Positions 27,859 to 37,721 of a stretch of DNA of 64,000 nucleotides are shown piece by piece. Source of the DNA: Pseudoalteromonas aurantia 208 (GTDB lineage: Bacteria > Pseudomonadota > Gammaproteobacteria > Enterobacterales > Alteromonadaceae); assembly GCF_014858725.1 (NCBI RefSeq), contig NZ_AQGV01000014.1, forward strand, positions 1 to 64,000, written 5' to 3'. The notes beneath the pieces were generated by a model. It was not told the origin of the DNA and did no database searches. It saw only the letters and a list, made by a program, of their open reading frames with translations. Made by a program: the position numbers and the translations under genes. Each line of letters starts with the position of its first letter. Within the stretch, counting starts at the first letter, position 1.

Positions 27859-29889
27859 ATGCTTAAGAATTTATCTTTGAGGAAGAAGATCCTCTTACTG
27901 ATTGGCGGCACCATTTCCATTTTACTTGTCATCGCCTCTAGTTATTTTGTTAATCATATTGCCTCTTTGTCACGGGATAGCATCCAGCGAGAAGCACAAA
28001 GCTATCTTTATTCTGAAAAGCTCTCAATGGAAGGCTTCTTTGCACAATATGGCAAACTGGTGAGCACTTTTGCCAACAGCACCCACTTGGTCAATTTTTT
28101 CAGTGACTATAACCAACGAGAAAGCGCTCTTGATAACCAACTAGGCTATCAAGAAGTCAACCAAGATTTTGTCAATCTGACCGAGAACGATGAAAATGTC
28201 CTGTCTACATTCTTTGCCTCTGCCATTACCGGAGAGTATTTCAAGGAAAATGAACGGACATCGCGTTTTGCTGATGGCCGAGAATACTATGCTTATAAAC
28301 GCGGGTGGTGGCCAGAGGCCATGAAAAAAGGCGGCTTACATGTGAGCCCAGTGTCGGTTGATGCCAATACGGGGGATGTTTCTGCGGTTATCAAAGAGCC
28401 CATCTATAATGCAGAGCGCACCCTCATTGGTATCGCAGGTATCGACTTGCAAATGAACAAGGTCAATGATTTAGTTGAAGATATTCGCTTCAATAATCAA
28501 GGTTATGGATTCTTATTAGACAGTGACTTAAAAGTTGTTCATTTATCGGCGCAAACCAGTCATAAGCTCTCTATTACAGATGAAGGCCCCAAAGGAAAAG
28601 AAGGCTTAGATGGATTAGAGACACAATTTAACGATACATCAGGCTTCCAAGCACTTAACCGTGCAATCAAAAGTACGCAAGCGGGCACCGCCTACGTGAC
28701 CTTAAAAGGCCGGCAGTATTACGTTATTTTCAATAGCGTCAAACTCGACAGTCCCATTCTCGATTGGCATGTGGGCATTATGATCCCTGTTAGTTTAATC
28801 GAAGAGCCAGTAGAAGCAGCCGTTATGACCACCATCATTGCGGTGCTTGTGATCATTTCAATTATAATTTTAATGATTTTGTGGGCAACGCAGTTAATCA
28901 CCAAGCCAATAGAAACACTGGCTGAAACCATGAGAGAAATAGCCTCTGGGGATGGTGACCTCACTCGTCGCATCGATATTCACAGTAAAGATGAAGTGGG
29001 CCAGCTGGCGGAACACATGAATACCTTTATTGATAAGTTGCGTGCCATGATGCTAGATACGGCTGCGCAGGCATCCCAACTGGGTAATGCCTCTGAACAA
29101 CTCAGCGCGGTATCTTCAAGTACCAACAATGAAATACAACAAGAAAAAGAGCAAGTGGATAGTGTGAGTGCAGCAGTGACCGAAATGGCCGCCACGGTCA
29201 CTGAGATATCGCGTAATGCCCAAGAAACCAATCAAGCTGCTGAGCTTGTCCAACGTATAACCACCGATGGCACCACCCGCTCAACCCGTGCTCAAGCCGA
29301 CATGACTGAGCTGGCGGGTCATATTGGAGAAGCCGCCAAAGTGGTGGCCGGATTAGAGCAAGAAACCAGTAATATAGGTGCCGTGATTGATGTTATCAAT
29401 AGTATTGCAGAACAAACTAACTTACTGGCATTAAATGCCGCGATTGAAGCCGCTCGGGCCGGCGAACAAGGCCGTGGTTTTGCTGTTGTTGCTGACGAAG
29501 TCCGCTCTTTAGCCAGTCGCACCCAAGAGTCAACGGACGACATCCAAAAAATGATTTCACGGTTACAGCAAATTGCGCAACAAGCTTCTACCATGATGCA
29601 ACAAGGCCAAGAACAAGCTGAAGGCTCGGTATCACAAACTCAAGGTGTACTTGACTCACTGCGTGATATTACCAGCTCGGTAACGACGGTACAGGAACAA
29701 AGCCACCAGATTGCCACCTCAACAGAGCAACAAACCGTCGTTGCTGAGGATATCAATAGCAGTTTAAGTGCCATCAATGATTTGGTAAACAGTACCGCTC
29801 ATCACGCACATACCTTAGCCGATGAAGCGAAAGATCTGAATGATTTAGCCCGAGCACTTAATAGTACGGTCAACCAATTTAAGCTCTAA
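27859..29889 (+). CDS. Methyl-accepting chemotaxis protein (Cache-type)
   Basis: A 676-residue transmembrane chemoreceptor. One helix near residues 10-31, a large periplasmic Cache-type sensor (about 38-315), a second helix (about 323-345), HAMP (about 346-398), then the cytoplasmic coiled-coil signalling domain. The signalling hairpin is intact ([19 protein letters not shown], about residue 515) and binds CheA/CheW in the family. There is no C-terminal NWETF-type CheR tether. Ligand unknown; Cache sensors of this type often bind amino acids or organic acids. Monocistronic. Confidence 0.92.
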   Translation: MLKNLSLRKKILLLIGGTISILLVIASSYFVNHIASLSRDSIQREAQSYLYSEKLSMEGFFAQYGKLVSTFANSTHLVNFFSDYNQRESALDNQLGYQEVNQDFVNLTENDENVLSTFFASAITGEYFKENERTSRFADGREYYAYKRGWWPEAMKKGGLHVSPVSVDANTGDVSAVIKEPIYNAERTLIGIAGIDLQMNKVNDLVEDIRFNNQGYGFLLDSDLKVVHLSAQTSHKLSITDEGPKGKEGLDGLETQFNDTSGFQALNRAIKSTQAGTAYVTLKGRQYYVIFNSVKLDSPILDWHVGIMIPVSLIEEPVEAAVMTTIIAVLVIISIIILMILWATQLITKPIETLAETMREIASGDGDLTRRIDIHSKDEVGQLAEHMNTFIDKLRAMMLDTAAQASQLGNASEQLSAVSSSTNNEIQQEKEQVDSVSAAVTEMAATVTEISRNAQETNQAAELVQRITTDGTTRSTRAQADMTELAGHIGEAAKVVAGLEQETSNIGAVIDVINSIAEQTNLLALNAAIEAARAGEQGRGFAVVADEVRSLASRTQESTDDIQKMISRLQQIAQQASTMMQQGQEQAEGSVSQTQGVLDSLRDITSSVTTVQEQSHQIATSTEQQTVVAEDINSSLSAINDLVNSTAHHAHTLADEAKDLNDLARALNSTVNQFKL

Positions 29890-30001
29890 TGAAAATGACC
29901 AACACGTGCCGAACATTGGCATGTGTTGGTTTGCGATAGATCAAAGCCTCCACCTACATTCCCTTTTACACTACCCTCTTCTAGTAAGAGTGAGTGCCGT
30001 C

Positions 30002-31372
30002 GTGATAAATTTACCTACATGGGATGATTCCCTGATCAAAAAATACAATGTCTCTGGTCCAAGATATACGTCCTACCCCACCGCATTGTCGCTGCAAACA
30101 GGCTATCAACAAGCCAATCTTGAGTCTGCCATTACGCAATCGAACAACCGGTCTTTGTCCTTATATATTCATATTCCATTTTGTCATCAGCTCTGTTATT
30201 ACTGCGGCTGTAATAAAATAGTGACCCGCCATCAATCTAAGGCTGACCTTTATCTCGATAAGCTGGAACAAGAAGTCCACGCTCAATCAAACCTGTTTAA
30301 ACAGTACACCATAGAGCAACTTCATCTTGGCGGAGGCACACCCACCTTTTTAGATGAGGCGCAAATGACCCGACTCATTGCCCTACTTGAGCATCACTTT
30401 ACCTTTGCAGCAAACGCACAACGCAGTATTGAAATCGACCCGCGTTCATTGGCTGACACCATGCTTTGTACTTTAAAGTCGCTGAGCTTCAACCGGGTCT
30501 CATTCGGTATTCAAGACTTTAATGACCAAGTCCAAGCCGCTGTCAACCGCCCTCAAGATGTTGATAAAGTCATAGCCTTAGTACGCCAAGCGCGTGCGCT
30601 GGGGTTTAAATCAATTAATGCAGACATGATTTATGGTTTACCACACCAAACTCCTGACAGCTTTGCGCAGAGCATAGAACAACTCATTGCACTTAACCCT
30701 GATAGGGTCTCTGTGTTTAATTATGCGCATTTACCAGAACGATTTGCTGCACAGCGCAAACTCAAAGAGGAAGATATGCCAACGCCTCAGCAAAAGCTGC
30801 AAATATTCAAAAATACCCTGTCACAAATGACCCAAGCCGGTTATCAATTTATTGGCATGGACCATTTTGCTAAAAAAGATGACGCGCTGGCGATTGCACA
30901 ACGCCAAGGCAAGCTGCATCGCAATTTTCAAGGATATACAACGCATGGATCGTGCGATCTACTAGGGCTGGGCGTATCCTCTATTTCTCAAATAGGGCAT
31001 GCGATTTTGCAAAACCATAAAGAACTAAAAGCGTATTATCACGCGGTCTCTGATACAGGCAGTGCAATAACGAAAGGCATGCAATTAAACCACGACGATA
31101 CACTCAGAGCTGATGTGATAAAACAGCTTATTTGCCACTTTGAGCTGAACATCAATACCATAGAAAGTCGTTACAACATTCATTTCCCAGACTATTTCTC
31201 TAATGAACTACTCGCTCTACAGCCACTTGTTGATGATGGCTTGGTACAACTGTCTAACACACACATCACCATTACCAGCAAAGGCAATTTATTCATTCGT
31301 ATTATTTGTATGTGTTTTGATGCCTATTTACAGAAGCAATTACAACAAACCCGCTTTTCACGGGTCATCTAA
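30002..31372 (+). CDS. hemN: Oxygen-independent coproporphyrinogen III oxidase HemN
   Basis: A radical-SAM enzyme that decarboxylates coproporphyrinogen III to protoporphyrinogen IX in anaerobic haem synthesis; cytoplasmic. I placed the start at the GTG at 30002, giving 456 residues. It aligns with the usual HemN N-terminus (KKYNVSGPRYTSYPT), whereas the longer frame adds 32 unrelated residues. The cluster-binding motif FCHQLCYYCGC (CxxxCxxCxC) is intact near residue 58, and GGGTPTF follows. It is the last gene before the siderophore locus and is separated from it by a terminator. Confidence 0.92.
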   Translation: MINLPTWDDSLIKKYNVSGPRYTSYPTALSLQTGYQQANLESAITQSNNRSLSLYIHIPFCHQLCYYCGCNKIVTRHQSKADLYLDKLEQEVHAQSNLFKQYTIEQLHLGGGTPTFLDEAQMTRLIALLEHHFTFAANAQRSIEIDPRSLADTMLCTLKSLSFNRVSFGIQDFNDQVQAAVNRPQDVDKVIALVRQARALGFKSINADMIYGLPHQTPDSFAQSIEQLIALNPDRVSVFNYAHLPERFAAQRKLKEEDMPTPQQKLQIFKNTLSQMTQAGYQFIGMDHFAKKDDALAIAQRQGKLHRNFQGYTTHGSCDLLGLGVSSISQIGHAILQNHKELKAYYHAVSDTGSAITKGMQLNHDDTLRADVIKQLICHFELNINTIESRYNIHFPDYFSNELLALQPLVDDGLVQLSNTHITITSKGNLFIRIICMCFDAYLQKQLQQTRFSRVI

Positions 31373-31385
31373 GCAATTGGTGCAT

Positions 31386-31418
31386 TAAAAAAGCCCACTG
31401 GACTCAGTGGGCTTTTAC
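31386..31418. terminator. Bidirectional terminator between hemN and the ABC exporter
   Basis: AAGCCCACTG and CAGTGGGCTT form a ten-bp stem with a four-base loop, flanked by AAAA and TTTT. It can stop both the plus-strand hemN transcript and the minus-strand exporter transcript. Confidence 0.88.
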
Positions 31419-31436
31419 TTAATGTGCACACATTAA

Positions 31437-33062
31437 CTAAGCAATACTTTGTTGCTCTTTGACCACTGCAACTTCACTTAAGTGGCCATTTTCCATTCGT
31501 AATAATCTATCTGCCATATGGAAGTACTTATCATCATGGGTGATCACTAAAACGGTTTTTCCTCTGGCTGTCAGTTCTGGCAATAACTCCGTATAGAATA
31601 CATCTTTAAATAACGGGTCTTGGTCAGCGGCCCATTCATCAAATAAGTAAAATGCACGATCTTCCAAATAAGCCACTACCAAAGCCAAACGTTTTCTTTG
31701 CCCTTGCGAAAGCGCTCGTGTGGTGAATGCGCCATCTTTAATGGCCACTTTATGATGCAAATTCAGTTTTTTGATCAGCGCGTTGCCTTTGTCTTCTAAT
31801 GCTTGATTGGCAACACCCAACAAACGGTCAAACAAATAAAAGTCGGTAAATACCGTGCTAAATAGTTGACGATAGTTATCTAAACTTGGCGCTTCTATAA
31901 TAGTGTTATCAACAACAATATGGCCATCGTTAGCAGCATACAAGCCACTAAATACTTTCGCAAAAGTGGTTTTTCCGCTGCCATTGCCACCCACTAAGTA
32001 AATCAACTCACCGGCATTAATCGTCAAATTAATCGGCGAAAGCGCAAAGACTTCATCACTTTGTTCATGATAATAGCTATGGCTCAAATCTTTAATATGC
32101 AGCTGAGTGAAACTGTCTATTTGCTGATGCGAATTTTGTTCTATTTGTTCAAGGTCATCTTGAAACTCCGCAATGGTCTTCGCCGATGCTTTGGCTTCAA
32201 AAGCACGTGGAATCGCTTCCAGCATCACCTCCAATGGCGTTAGCATATACAAAAATAACAACGCAAACCCAGACATTATCTTGCCACTATCTGAGTCAAC
32301 GCCTGACAAGTAATAAAGTGTCCCGCCAATGAAAGCAAAAATACTGAACCCGCCCCACGAAGCGGCTAAATGATAAATACTCGCGCCTGCTACTCTGCGC
32401 GTTTTCAGTTTTTCAATGGCTTGGTCCAATACATCACTCAAAAATACCTGTCGTTTACTCTGGTTCAATTTAAGCTCTTTTGCGCCTTCAACAATCGCAT
32501 CAAAGTGCACGAAGAGTTCATCCTGCAACTTTGCTGCTTCTGAAACCTTCTTATACGCTTTGGCATTTGCCAGACTGTAACCTGCAGAGCCCAAAAATAA
32601 AGTTAATAAGGCGAATAAAAATACCTGCCAATCTAGCCAAGCCATATATCCCAGGCTGCCCAGCACAATCATTGCATTCGTAAGTATGTTAGGTAAATTT
32701 TTAAAGAAGGTAGCTACTTTTAAACTATGTTCCGTGAGACATGATTTAATTTTAGCGCCACCTTGCCTTTCCATGCTCTCTAATTTAGCGGAAATAACCA
32801 GCTCTGCCACCTGGCTTCTTATCACTGCCTGACTTTGTTCACTCAATTGCTCAGAAATAAGTTTAGAAAGTAATTGTAAGCACACCCCTGATATCGCCAA
32901 AATAGCAAAATAAATAAACTTTTGATCTAGCTGATCACTTTCACTATTAATGATCTCATTAATCAATGCGACAAGTGACACACTGATCAAACCAAACAGC
33001 ACACTGCTGGTTGCGGTAGCGAGAAAACGCCAACGCGTTTTTTTTATTAAATGCCCTAACAC
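31437..33062 (-). CDS. Siderophore/cyclic-peptide export ABC transporter (PvdE/SyrD family)
   Basis: A 541-residue half-transporter with an N-terminal six-helix membrane domain (about 10-290) fused to an ATPase domain (about 330-530). Walker A is GGNGSGKTT, the signature is LSQGQRKRL and Walker B is FYLFDEWAADQDP, the tryptophan-containing form typical of the PvdE/SyrD exporters of pyoverdine and lipopeptides. It should move the NRPS product or a precursor from cytoplasm to periplasm. The start is GTG with AGGG upstream. It is divergent from the fhuF-like gene and marks the left edge of the siderophore locus. Confidence 0.88.
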   Translation of the reverse strand: MLGHLIKKTRWRFLATATSSVLFGLISVSLVALINEIINSESDQLDQKFIYFAILAISGVCLQLLSKLISEQLSEQSQAVIRSQVAELVISAKLESMERQGGAKIKSCLTEHSLKVATFFKNLPNILTNAMIVLGSLGYMAWLDWQVFLFALLTLFLGSAGYSLANAKAYKKVSEAAKLQDELFVHFDAIVEGAKELKLNQSKRQVFLSDVLDQAIEKLKTRRVAGASIYHLAASWGGFSIFAFIGGTLYYLSGVDSDSGKIMSGFALLFLYMLTPLEVMLEAIPRAFEAKASAKTIAEFQDDLEQIEQNSHQQIDSFTQLHIKDLSHSYYHEQSDEVFALSPINLTINAGELIYLVGGNGSGKTTFAKVFSGLYAANDGHIVVDNTIIEAPSLDNYRQLFSTVFTDFYLFDRLLGVANQALEDKGNALIKKLNLHHKVAIKDGAFTTRALSQGQRKRLALVVAYLEDRAFYLFDEWAADQDPLFKDVFYTELLPELTARGKTVLVITHDDKYFHMADRLLRMENGHLSEVAVVKEQQSIA

Positions 33063-33185
33063 AATTAACCCTAACTTAGTTCAATTAGATACAAGACGAG
33101 GATCCAGTAAAAAAATTCAGGGCCAATTCGTCTTTGTCGTAGAAAGTTCACTTATCCACTTAAACTAAAGGCCCAATACCGTCAT

Positions 33186-33911
33186 ATGCTGCCCATTCTA
33201 TCCCCTTATTTAAGCGGTCCTTTTGCCAACTATGGTAAAGGGGTCGGCTTACACACTGAACATACCTCGCTCACACTGAATGACCAGATGAAAAATGGCA
33301 TGTTACGTCATGAAATTAGTGCTTTTGCGCAGCGTAAAGGAGTGGGGAAATCAAGAAGCCAAGCCTCGGTTTGGCATATGCATTACACTTTGCAAATACT
33401 CCCCAGTATTATTGTCGCGCAGAGTGTTTTACAGCAATCTCTGCCTTTATCGTTAAAAGATGTCCTTTGGCACACAAAATTACAGCAACTACAGCTGCCA
33501 AATCAGGGCATAAATTTATCTGGAGGCCCAACAGAAATTCGATATTACGACCTTATTTTCAAGCATCTAGAACCATTGCATACATGGTTAAACCAGCAAT
33601 TTGGGATCTCAAGCAAAGTACTTTGGAGTAATTGTACTTTCAGGATCAACCAGTTTTTACATGCTATCGAGCACGCACTTGGTCATTCCGAACATTTAAA
33701 AAACGAAAGACGCATATTGCTGAACGAATGCCATATAAACGACCAAACTAACCCGCTGTATAGTAAACCCATTATGCTCACAGACTCTCTCAACACCTAT
33801 CGGATCCGTGATCACTGTTGCCTATTACATGATGTACCGAATAAATCTCACTGCAGTGACTGCCCTAAATTGCCAAAACATATTGCCCATTACAGTGCAA
33901 ATCGTGTGTAA
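33186..33911 (+). CDS. FhuF-like ferric siderophore reductase
   Basis: A 241-residue protein whose C-terminus carries the unusual 2Fe-2S ligand pattern C-C-x10-C-x2-C (HCCLLH ... HCSDC, about residues 214-229) that defines FhuF. In E. coli FhuF reduces iron in hydroxamate siderophores in the cytoplasm to release it. The rest is diverged and was recognised mainly by this motif and by position. It begins the plus-strand run fhuF-entC-entE-entB-C-entA. Its presence agrees with a hydroxamate-containing product. Confidence 0.8.
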   Translation: MLPILSPYLSGPFANYGKGVGLHTEHTSLTLNDQMKNGMLRHEISAFAQRKGVGKSRSQASVWHMHYTLQILPSIIVAQSVLQQSLPLSLKDVLWHTKLQQLQLPNQGINLSGGPTEIRYYDLIFKHLEPLHTWLNQQFGISSKVLWSNCTFRINQFLHAIEHALGHSEHLKNERRILLNECHINDQTNPLYSKPIMLTDSLNTYRIRDHCCLLHDVPNKSHCSDCPKLPKHIAHYSANRV

Positions 33912-34015
33912 GAGACTAAATCTTTTGTAATGACCCTCGTCTTGAAAAAATAATATTTGCGTCAGATGACCACGGTTAATCTGCGCACAGCTGTACCATC
34001 ACGACAAGGTGACTT

Positions 34016-35236
34016 ATGTATATGAAGCATGCTTTTGAAATGCCAGAACCCAGTAAAGCATTAAACTTTCAGAGTAATCGAGATTGTTTATTTATGTCTG
34101 GTGAACGATGTATCGTCACTCACGGTATTAAGAAACGCTTCTCTTCTTCTATTACACAAACAACACAGTTGGTCACTCGGGTACAGTCTGAACTGGCCAA
34201 TCAACCTGATGAAGCTATCGCGTTTGGTGTGCTGCCTTTTTGCAAAACCCAACAAGCACACTTTATCATCCCAAGTAAAACCACATATTGGGAAAAACCA
34301 GCTATCAGTAGTTGGCTCAATGCCGAGCTAAGTACACTCACCAAGCAGCCGAACCCTTTACAGTCTGTCGAATATCTACAAGGTCAAACACAATTTGAAT
34401 CATCTGTGAATGCTGCAAAAAAACTCTTTGATGCCCAACTTCTTGAGAAAATTGTATTGAGTAAACAGGTTGATATGACCTTTGAAAATACCATTCAAAA
34501 AGAGCGGGTGCTGTGTCAATTATTACAGCAAAGCCGCAGTGGCTATCACTTCTCTTTTCCTGTTACTGATAGTGCAACTTTAATGGGCGTCAGCCCTGAA
34601 TTATTACTGGCAAAACACCACCAACATATAATGACTAACCCGTTAGCCGGCTCTATCCCTAGAGCATCTACAGAAGAATTAGAAGCGGCAAATAAACAGG
34701 CGCTATTTAACTCAGGAAAAGATCGATTTGAGCATGCTGTTGTCATTGAAGACATGGAAAAAGTACTTGCGCCATTTTGTACAACTTTAGAGGTACCTGC
34801 GCAACCTTCTTTACTTAGTACGGCCACTATGTGGCATTTATCCACTGAGTTAAAAGGCACCCTTAAAAATGCACAGACCCATATCTTAGAGATTGCAAAT
34901 CAATTACACCCTTCTCCTGCGTTATGTGGAAAACCAACTAATCCAGCCTACCAGCATATTCAATCTTTAGAGAAACATAGTCGAGCTTTGTTCTCAGGCA
35001 TTATTGGCTGGTGTGACAAACACGGTAACGGTGAGTGGGTTGTGGTAATTCGATGTGGTCAACTTGAGCACAATCAAGCAAGGCTATTTGCAGGTGCTGG
35101 TATTGTTGCAGCGTCAGATCCAACATTGGAATGGCAAGAAACAAACGCAAAATTAAAAACGATGCTGAATGCATTGGGTTTAACTTTAGATGACATTCAA
35201 CAACTTTCGAACCCTATAGAAAAGGCTGAATTATGA
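34016..35236 (+). CDS. entC: Isochorismate synthase
   Basis: Converts chorismate to isochorismate, the first step towards 2,3-dihydroxybenzoate. It has 406 residues of the chorismate-binding fold. The C-terminal core shows EKIVLSKQVDM, SPELLL, NPLAGS and the terminal GAGIVAASDPTLEWQET block usual for EntC/DhbC. AAGGTG lies five nt before the ATG. It overlaps entE by four nt (ATGA), so the two are translationally coupled. Confidence 0.93.
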   Translation: MYMKHAFEMPEPSKALNFQSNRDCLFMSGERCIVTHGIKKRFSSSITQTTQLVTRVQSELANQPDEAIAFGVLPFCKTQQAHFIIPSKTTYWEKPAISSWLNAELSTLTKQPNPLQSVEYLQGQTQFESSVNAAKKLFDAQLLEKIVLSKQVDMTFENTIQKERVLCQLLQQSRSGYHFSFPVTDSATLMGVSPELLLAKHHQHIMTNPLAGSIPRASTEELEAANKQALFNSGKDRFEHAVVIEDMEKVLAPFCTTLEVPAQPSLLSTATMWHLSTELKGTLKNAQTHILEIANQLHPSPALCGKPTNPAYQHIQSLEKHSRALFSGIIGWCDKHGNGEWVVVIRCGQLEHNQARLFAGAGIVAASDPTLEWQETNAKLKTMLNALGLTLDDIQQLSNPIEKAEL

Positions 35237-36840
35237 GCATTGAATATACGCCTTGGCCGGCCGACTTAGCAAAACTATACCGTGAACAAGGGTATTGGCA
35301 AGACAAGCCATTAACCAGCTTATTAAGTGAACAACTGACAAACAATAGCAACGGTATTGCGCTTGCGGATGGAAAACGCTCAATTAGCTATCTACAACTG
35401 TCGCAATACAGTGATAACTTAGCCGCTAATTTGGCGTTAAAAGGGCTGAAAAAATATGATACCGCGTTAATTCAATTACCTAATTGTATTGAATTCTACA
35501 TTAGCTATTTTGCGCTGCTCAAGTTAGGTGTCGCACCGGTTTGCGCCTTATTTAACCACAAAAAAACAGAATTGCAAAGCTACTGTGAAATTTTACAGCC
35601 CAAGCTCATCATTGCCTCATCGATGCATGATCTGTTCGCTGATGAACAATTCAGCAACGAATTATTCAATCGCTTCAACTGCCTAAATACATTAATAGTT
35701 GACCACCACAAAGGGAACAGTGAATTAAAACAAGGCTACTTATCAGCGCAACCCTTCGAAGCACCGCCGCTAAACCCTGAAGACGTCGCATTTTTTCAAC
35801 TAAGTGGTGGGAGTACAGGGACTCCAAAATTGATCCCACGCACACATAATGACTATTTATATAGCGTGGTTGCCAGTGCCGATATTTGTCAGCTAACGGG
35901 AGAAACTCGGTATTTATGTGCATTACCAGCTCCCCATAATTTCCCGTTAAGTTCCCCCGGCGCACTTGGGGTTTTTCATGCCGGCGGAAGTGTTGTATTG
36001 GCATCAGACCCCAGTCCAACAACGTGCTTTGCACTCATTGAGCATTATCAAATTACTCACACAGCTTTAGTACCGCCAGCACTGCAATTGTGGCTGAGTC
36101 ATGCGCCTCACGCAGCGTATGATTTAAGCAGTTTACAGCTGATTCAAGTCGGTGGTGCAAAACTCAGCATGACAGTTGCAGAGCAAGTTAAGCCTATTTT
36201 AGACTGTGAATTACAACAAGTTTTCGGTATGGCTGAGGGCCTTGTAAATTACACTCGACACGATGACGACAGATGGTCTGTGATCAACACACAGGGCAAG
36301 CCAATTAGCCCCCATGATGAGATAAAAATTGTCGACGAAGCGGGCAATGAAGTTCCGCCTAATACTGTAGGTAGGCTCCTAACCCGTGGTCCTTATACGT
36401 TTAGGGGGTACTATAAATCTCCCGTACACAATGCCGACGCCTTCGATGAGACTGGTTTCTACAGTTCGGGGGATCTCGTTAAACAGCTCCCTTCTGGGCA
36501 TTTAATTGTTGAAGGTAGAGATAAAGATCAAATCAACCGAGGCGGAGAAAAAATTGCCGCTGAGGAAGTAGAGAACTTACTGTTGGGGCACAATGACATT
36601 GCCCACGTTGCTATTGTGTCTATGCCAGATAGTACCTTAGGTGAGAAAAGCTGTGCATTCATTGTTATTCAAGACGCAGCGACAACCAAACTAACCGCAT
36701 TAATATTACGTAAATATTTACGCCAGCTTGGCATCGCCGATTTCAAGGTGCCTGATAAGTTTCAATTCGTTGCAGCATTACCACTGACTGCTGTCGGTAA
36801 AGTCGATAAAAAAGCACTCCGTGCTACATTTGAGCAATAA
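35233..36840 (+). CDS. entE: 2,3-dihydroxybenzoate-AMP ligase
   Basis: Activates DHB with ATP and loads it on the aryl carrier domain of EntB. It has 535 residues, the usual EntE/DhbE length. The AMP-binding motif LSGGSTGTPKLIPRTHNDY (about residue 193) has the glycine-rich form typical of stand-alone aryl-acid ligases. The later motifs VFGMAEG, YYSSGD-like FYSSGDLV and the C-terminal TAVGKVDKKALR with the catalytic lysine are intact. It lies 14 nt before entB. Confidence 0.94.
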   Translation: MSIEYTPWPADLAKLYREQGYWQDKPLTSLLSEQLTNNSNGIALADGKRSISYLQLSQYSDNLAANLALKGLKKYDTALIQLPNCIEFYISYFALLKLGVAPVCALFNHKKTELQSYCEILQPKLIIASSMHDLFADEQFSNELFNRFNCLNTLIVDHHKGNSELKQGYLSAQPFEAPPLNPEDVAFFQLSGGSTGTPKLIPRTHNDYLYSVVASADICQLTGETRYLCALPAPHNFPLSSPGALGVFHAGGSVVLASDPSPTTCFALIEHYQITHTALVPPALQLWLSHAPHAAYDLSSLQLIQVGGAKLSMTVAEQVKPILDCELQQVFGMAEGLVNYTRHDDDRWSVINTQGKPISPHDEIKIVDEAGNEVPPNTVGRLLTRGPYTFRGYYKSPVHNADAFDETGFYSSGDLVKQLPSGHLIVEGRDKDQINRGGEKIAAEEVENLLLGHNDIAHVAIVSMPDSTLGEKSCAFIVIQDAATTKLTALILRKYLRQLGIADFKVPDKFQFVAALPLTAVGKVDKKALRATFEQ

Positions 36841-36854
36841 TAAAAAGATAAATT

Positions 36855-37721
36855 ATGAGTATTCCAAAGCTAAGTCACTACCCACTACCACGCACAGCAC
36901 AACTGCCAGAAAATCGTGTTGATTGGCAAATAGAACCAGAACGTGCTGCATTGTTAATTCATGACATGCAAAATTACTTCATTGGCTTTTATGGTGATAA
37001 CAACCCGCTTATTGACGCGGTTGTTGCCAATATACAAGCACTCAAAAGCCATTGTTATGAAAACAACATTCCAGTTTACTATACTGCCCAACCAATTAAG
37101 CAGGGATTTAACGAGCGTGGACTACTGCGTGATATGTGGGGCGATGGTTTACAAGACCCAGCCCAGCAACCTGTGATGGATGCGCTACAACCTACCGAGA
37201 AAGACATTGTATTGACCAAATGGCGCTATAGTGCCTTTCAAAAATGTGATTTTGAAACCCGCTTGAGCGATTCTGGTCGAGATCAATTACTCATTGTCGG
37301 GATTTATGCGCATATTGGCGTGATGACAACCGCTGTTGATGCGTTCATGCGAGACATACAACCATTTGTCATCGGTGATGCTGTTGCTGATTTTAGCTAT
37401 GACGAGCATACAATGGCGTTAAACTTTGTTGCAAAGCGCTGCGGTAAAGTGATAAACACAGCCGAAGTTTTAGGCAGCGAGAGCCTCGACATAACCACTT
37501 TAGAAGGTTTAAAAGCACATATTATCCCGCTCATAGATTGTGAACCTGAGGAGTTTGATGAATTTGAAAGTCTCATCGATTATGGACTAGATTCGGTGCA
37601 AGTCATGAATTTAATTGCATTATGGCAACAGCAAGGTATTGAAACTAACTTCATCGAACTGGCACAGATCCCGACTCTATCAGCTTGGGTTGAATTACTA
37701 GAAGAGCGAAAGGACGACTAA
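36855..37721 (+). CDS. entB: Isochorismatase / aryl carrier protein
   Basis: Bifunctional, 288 residues. The N-terminal isochorismatase (about 1-205) turns isochorismate into 2,3-dihydro-2,3-dihydroxybenzoate. The C-terminal aryl carrier domain (about 212-285) has the phosphopantetheine serine in DYGLDSVQVM. After loading by EntE it presents DHB to a condensation domain. The stop overlaps the next ATG (TAATG). A phosphopantetheinyl transferase is needed, but none is in the window. Confidence 0.94.
   Translation: MSIPKLSHYPLPRTAQLPENRVDWQIEPERAALLIHDMQNYFIGFYGDNNPLIDAVVANIQALKSHCYENNIPVYYTAQPIKQGFNERGLLRDMWGDGLQDPAQQPVMDALQPTEKDIVLTKWRYSAFQKCDFETRLSDSGRDQLLIVGIYAHIGVMTTAVDAFMRDIQPFVIGDAVADFSYDEHTMALNFVAKRCGKVINTAEVLGSESLDITTLEGLKAHIIPLIDCEPEEFDEFESLIDYGLDSVQVMNLIALWQQQGIETNFIELAQIPTLSAWVELLEERKDD

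Noticed and set aside
29906-30001. Longer HemN beginning at 29906
   Set aside because: The extra 32 residues do not resemble the HemN N-terminus, and the GTG at 30002 gives the usual start and length.
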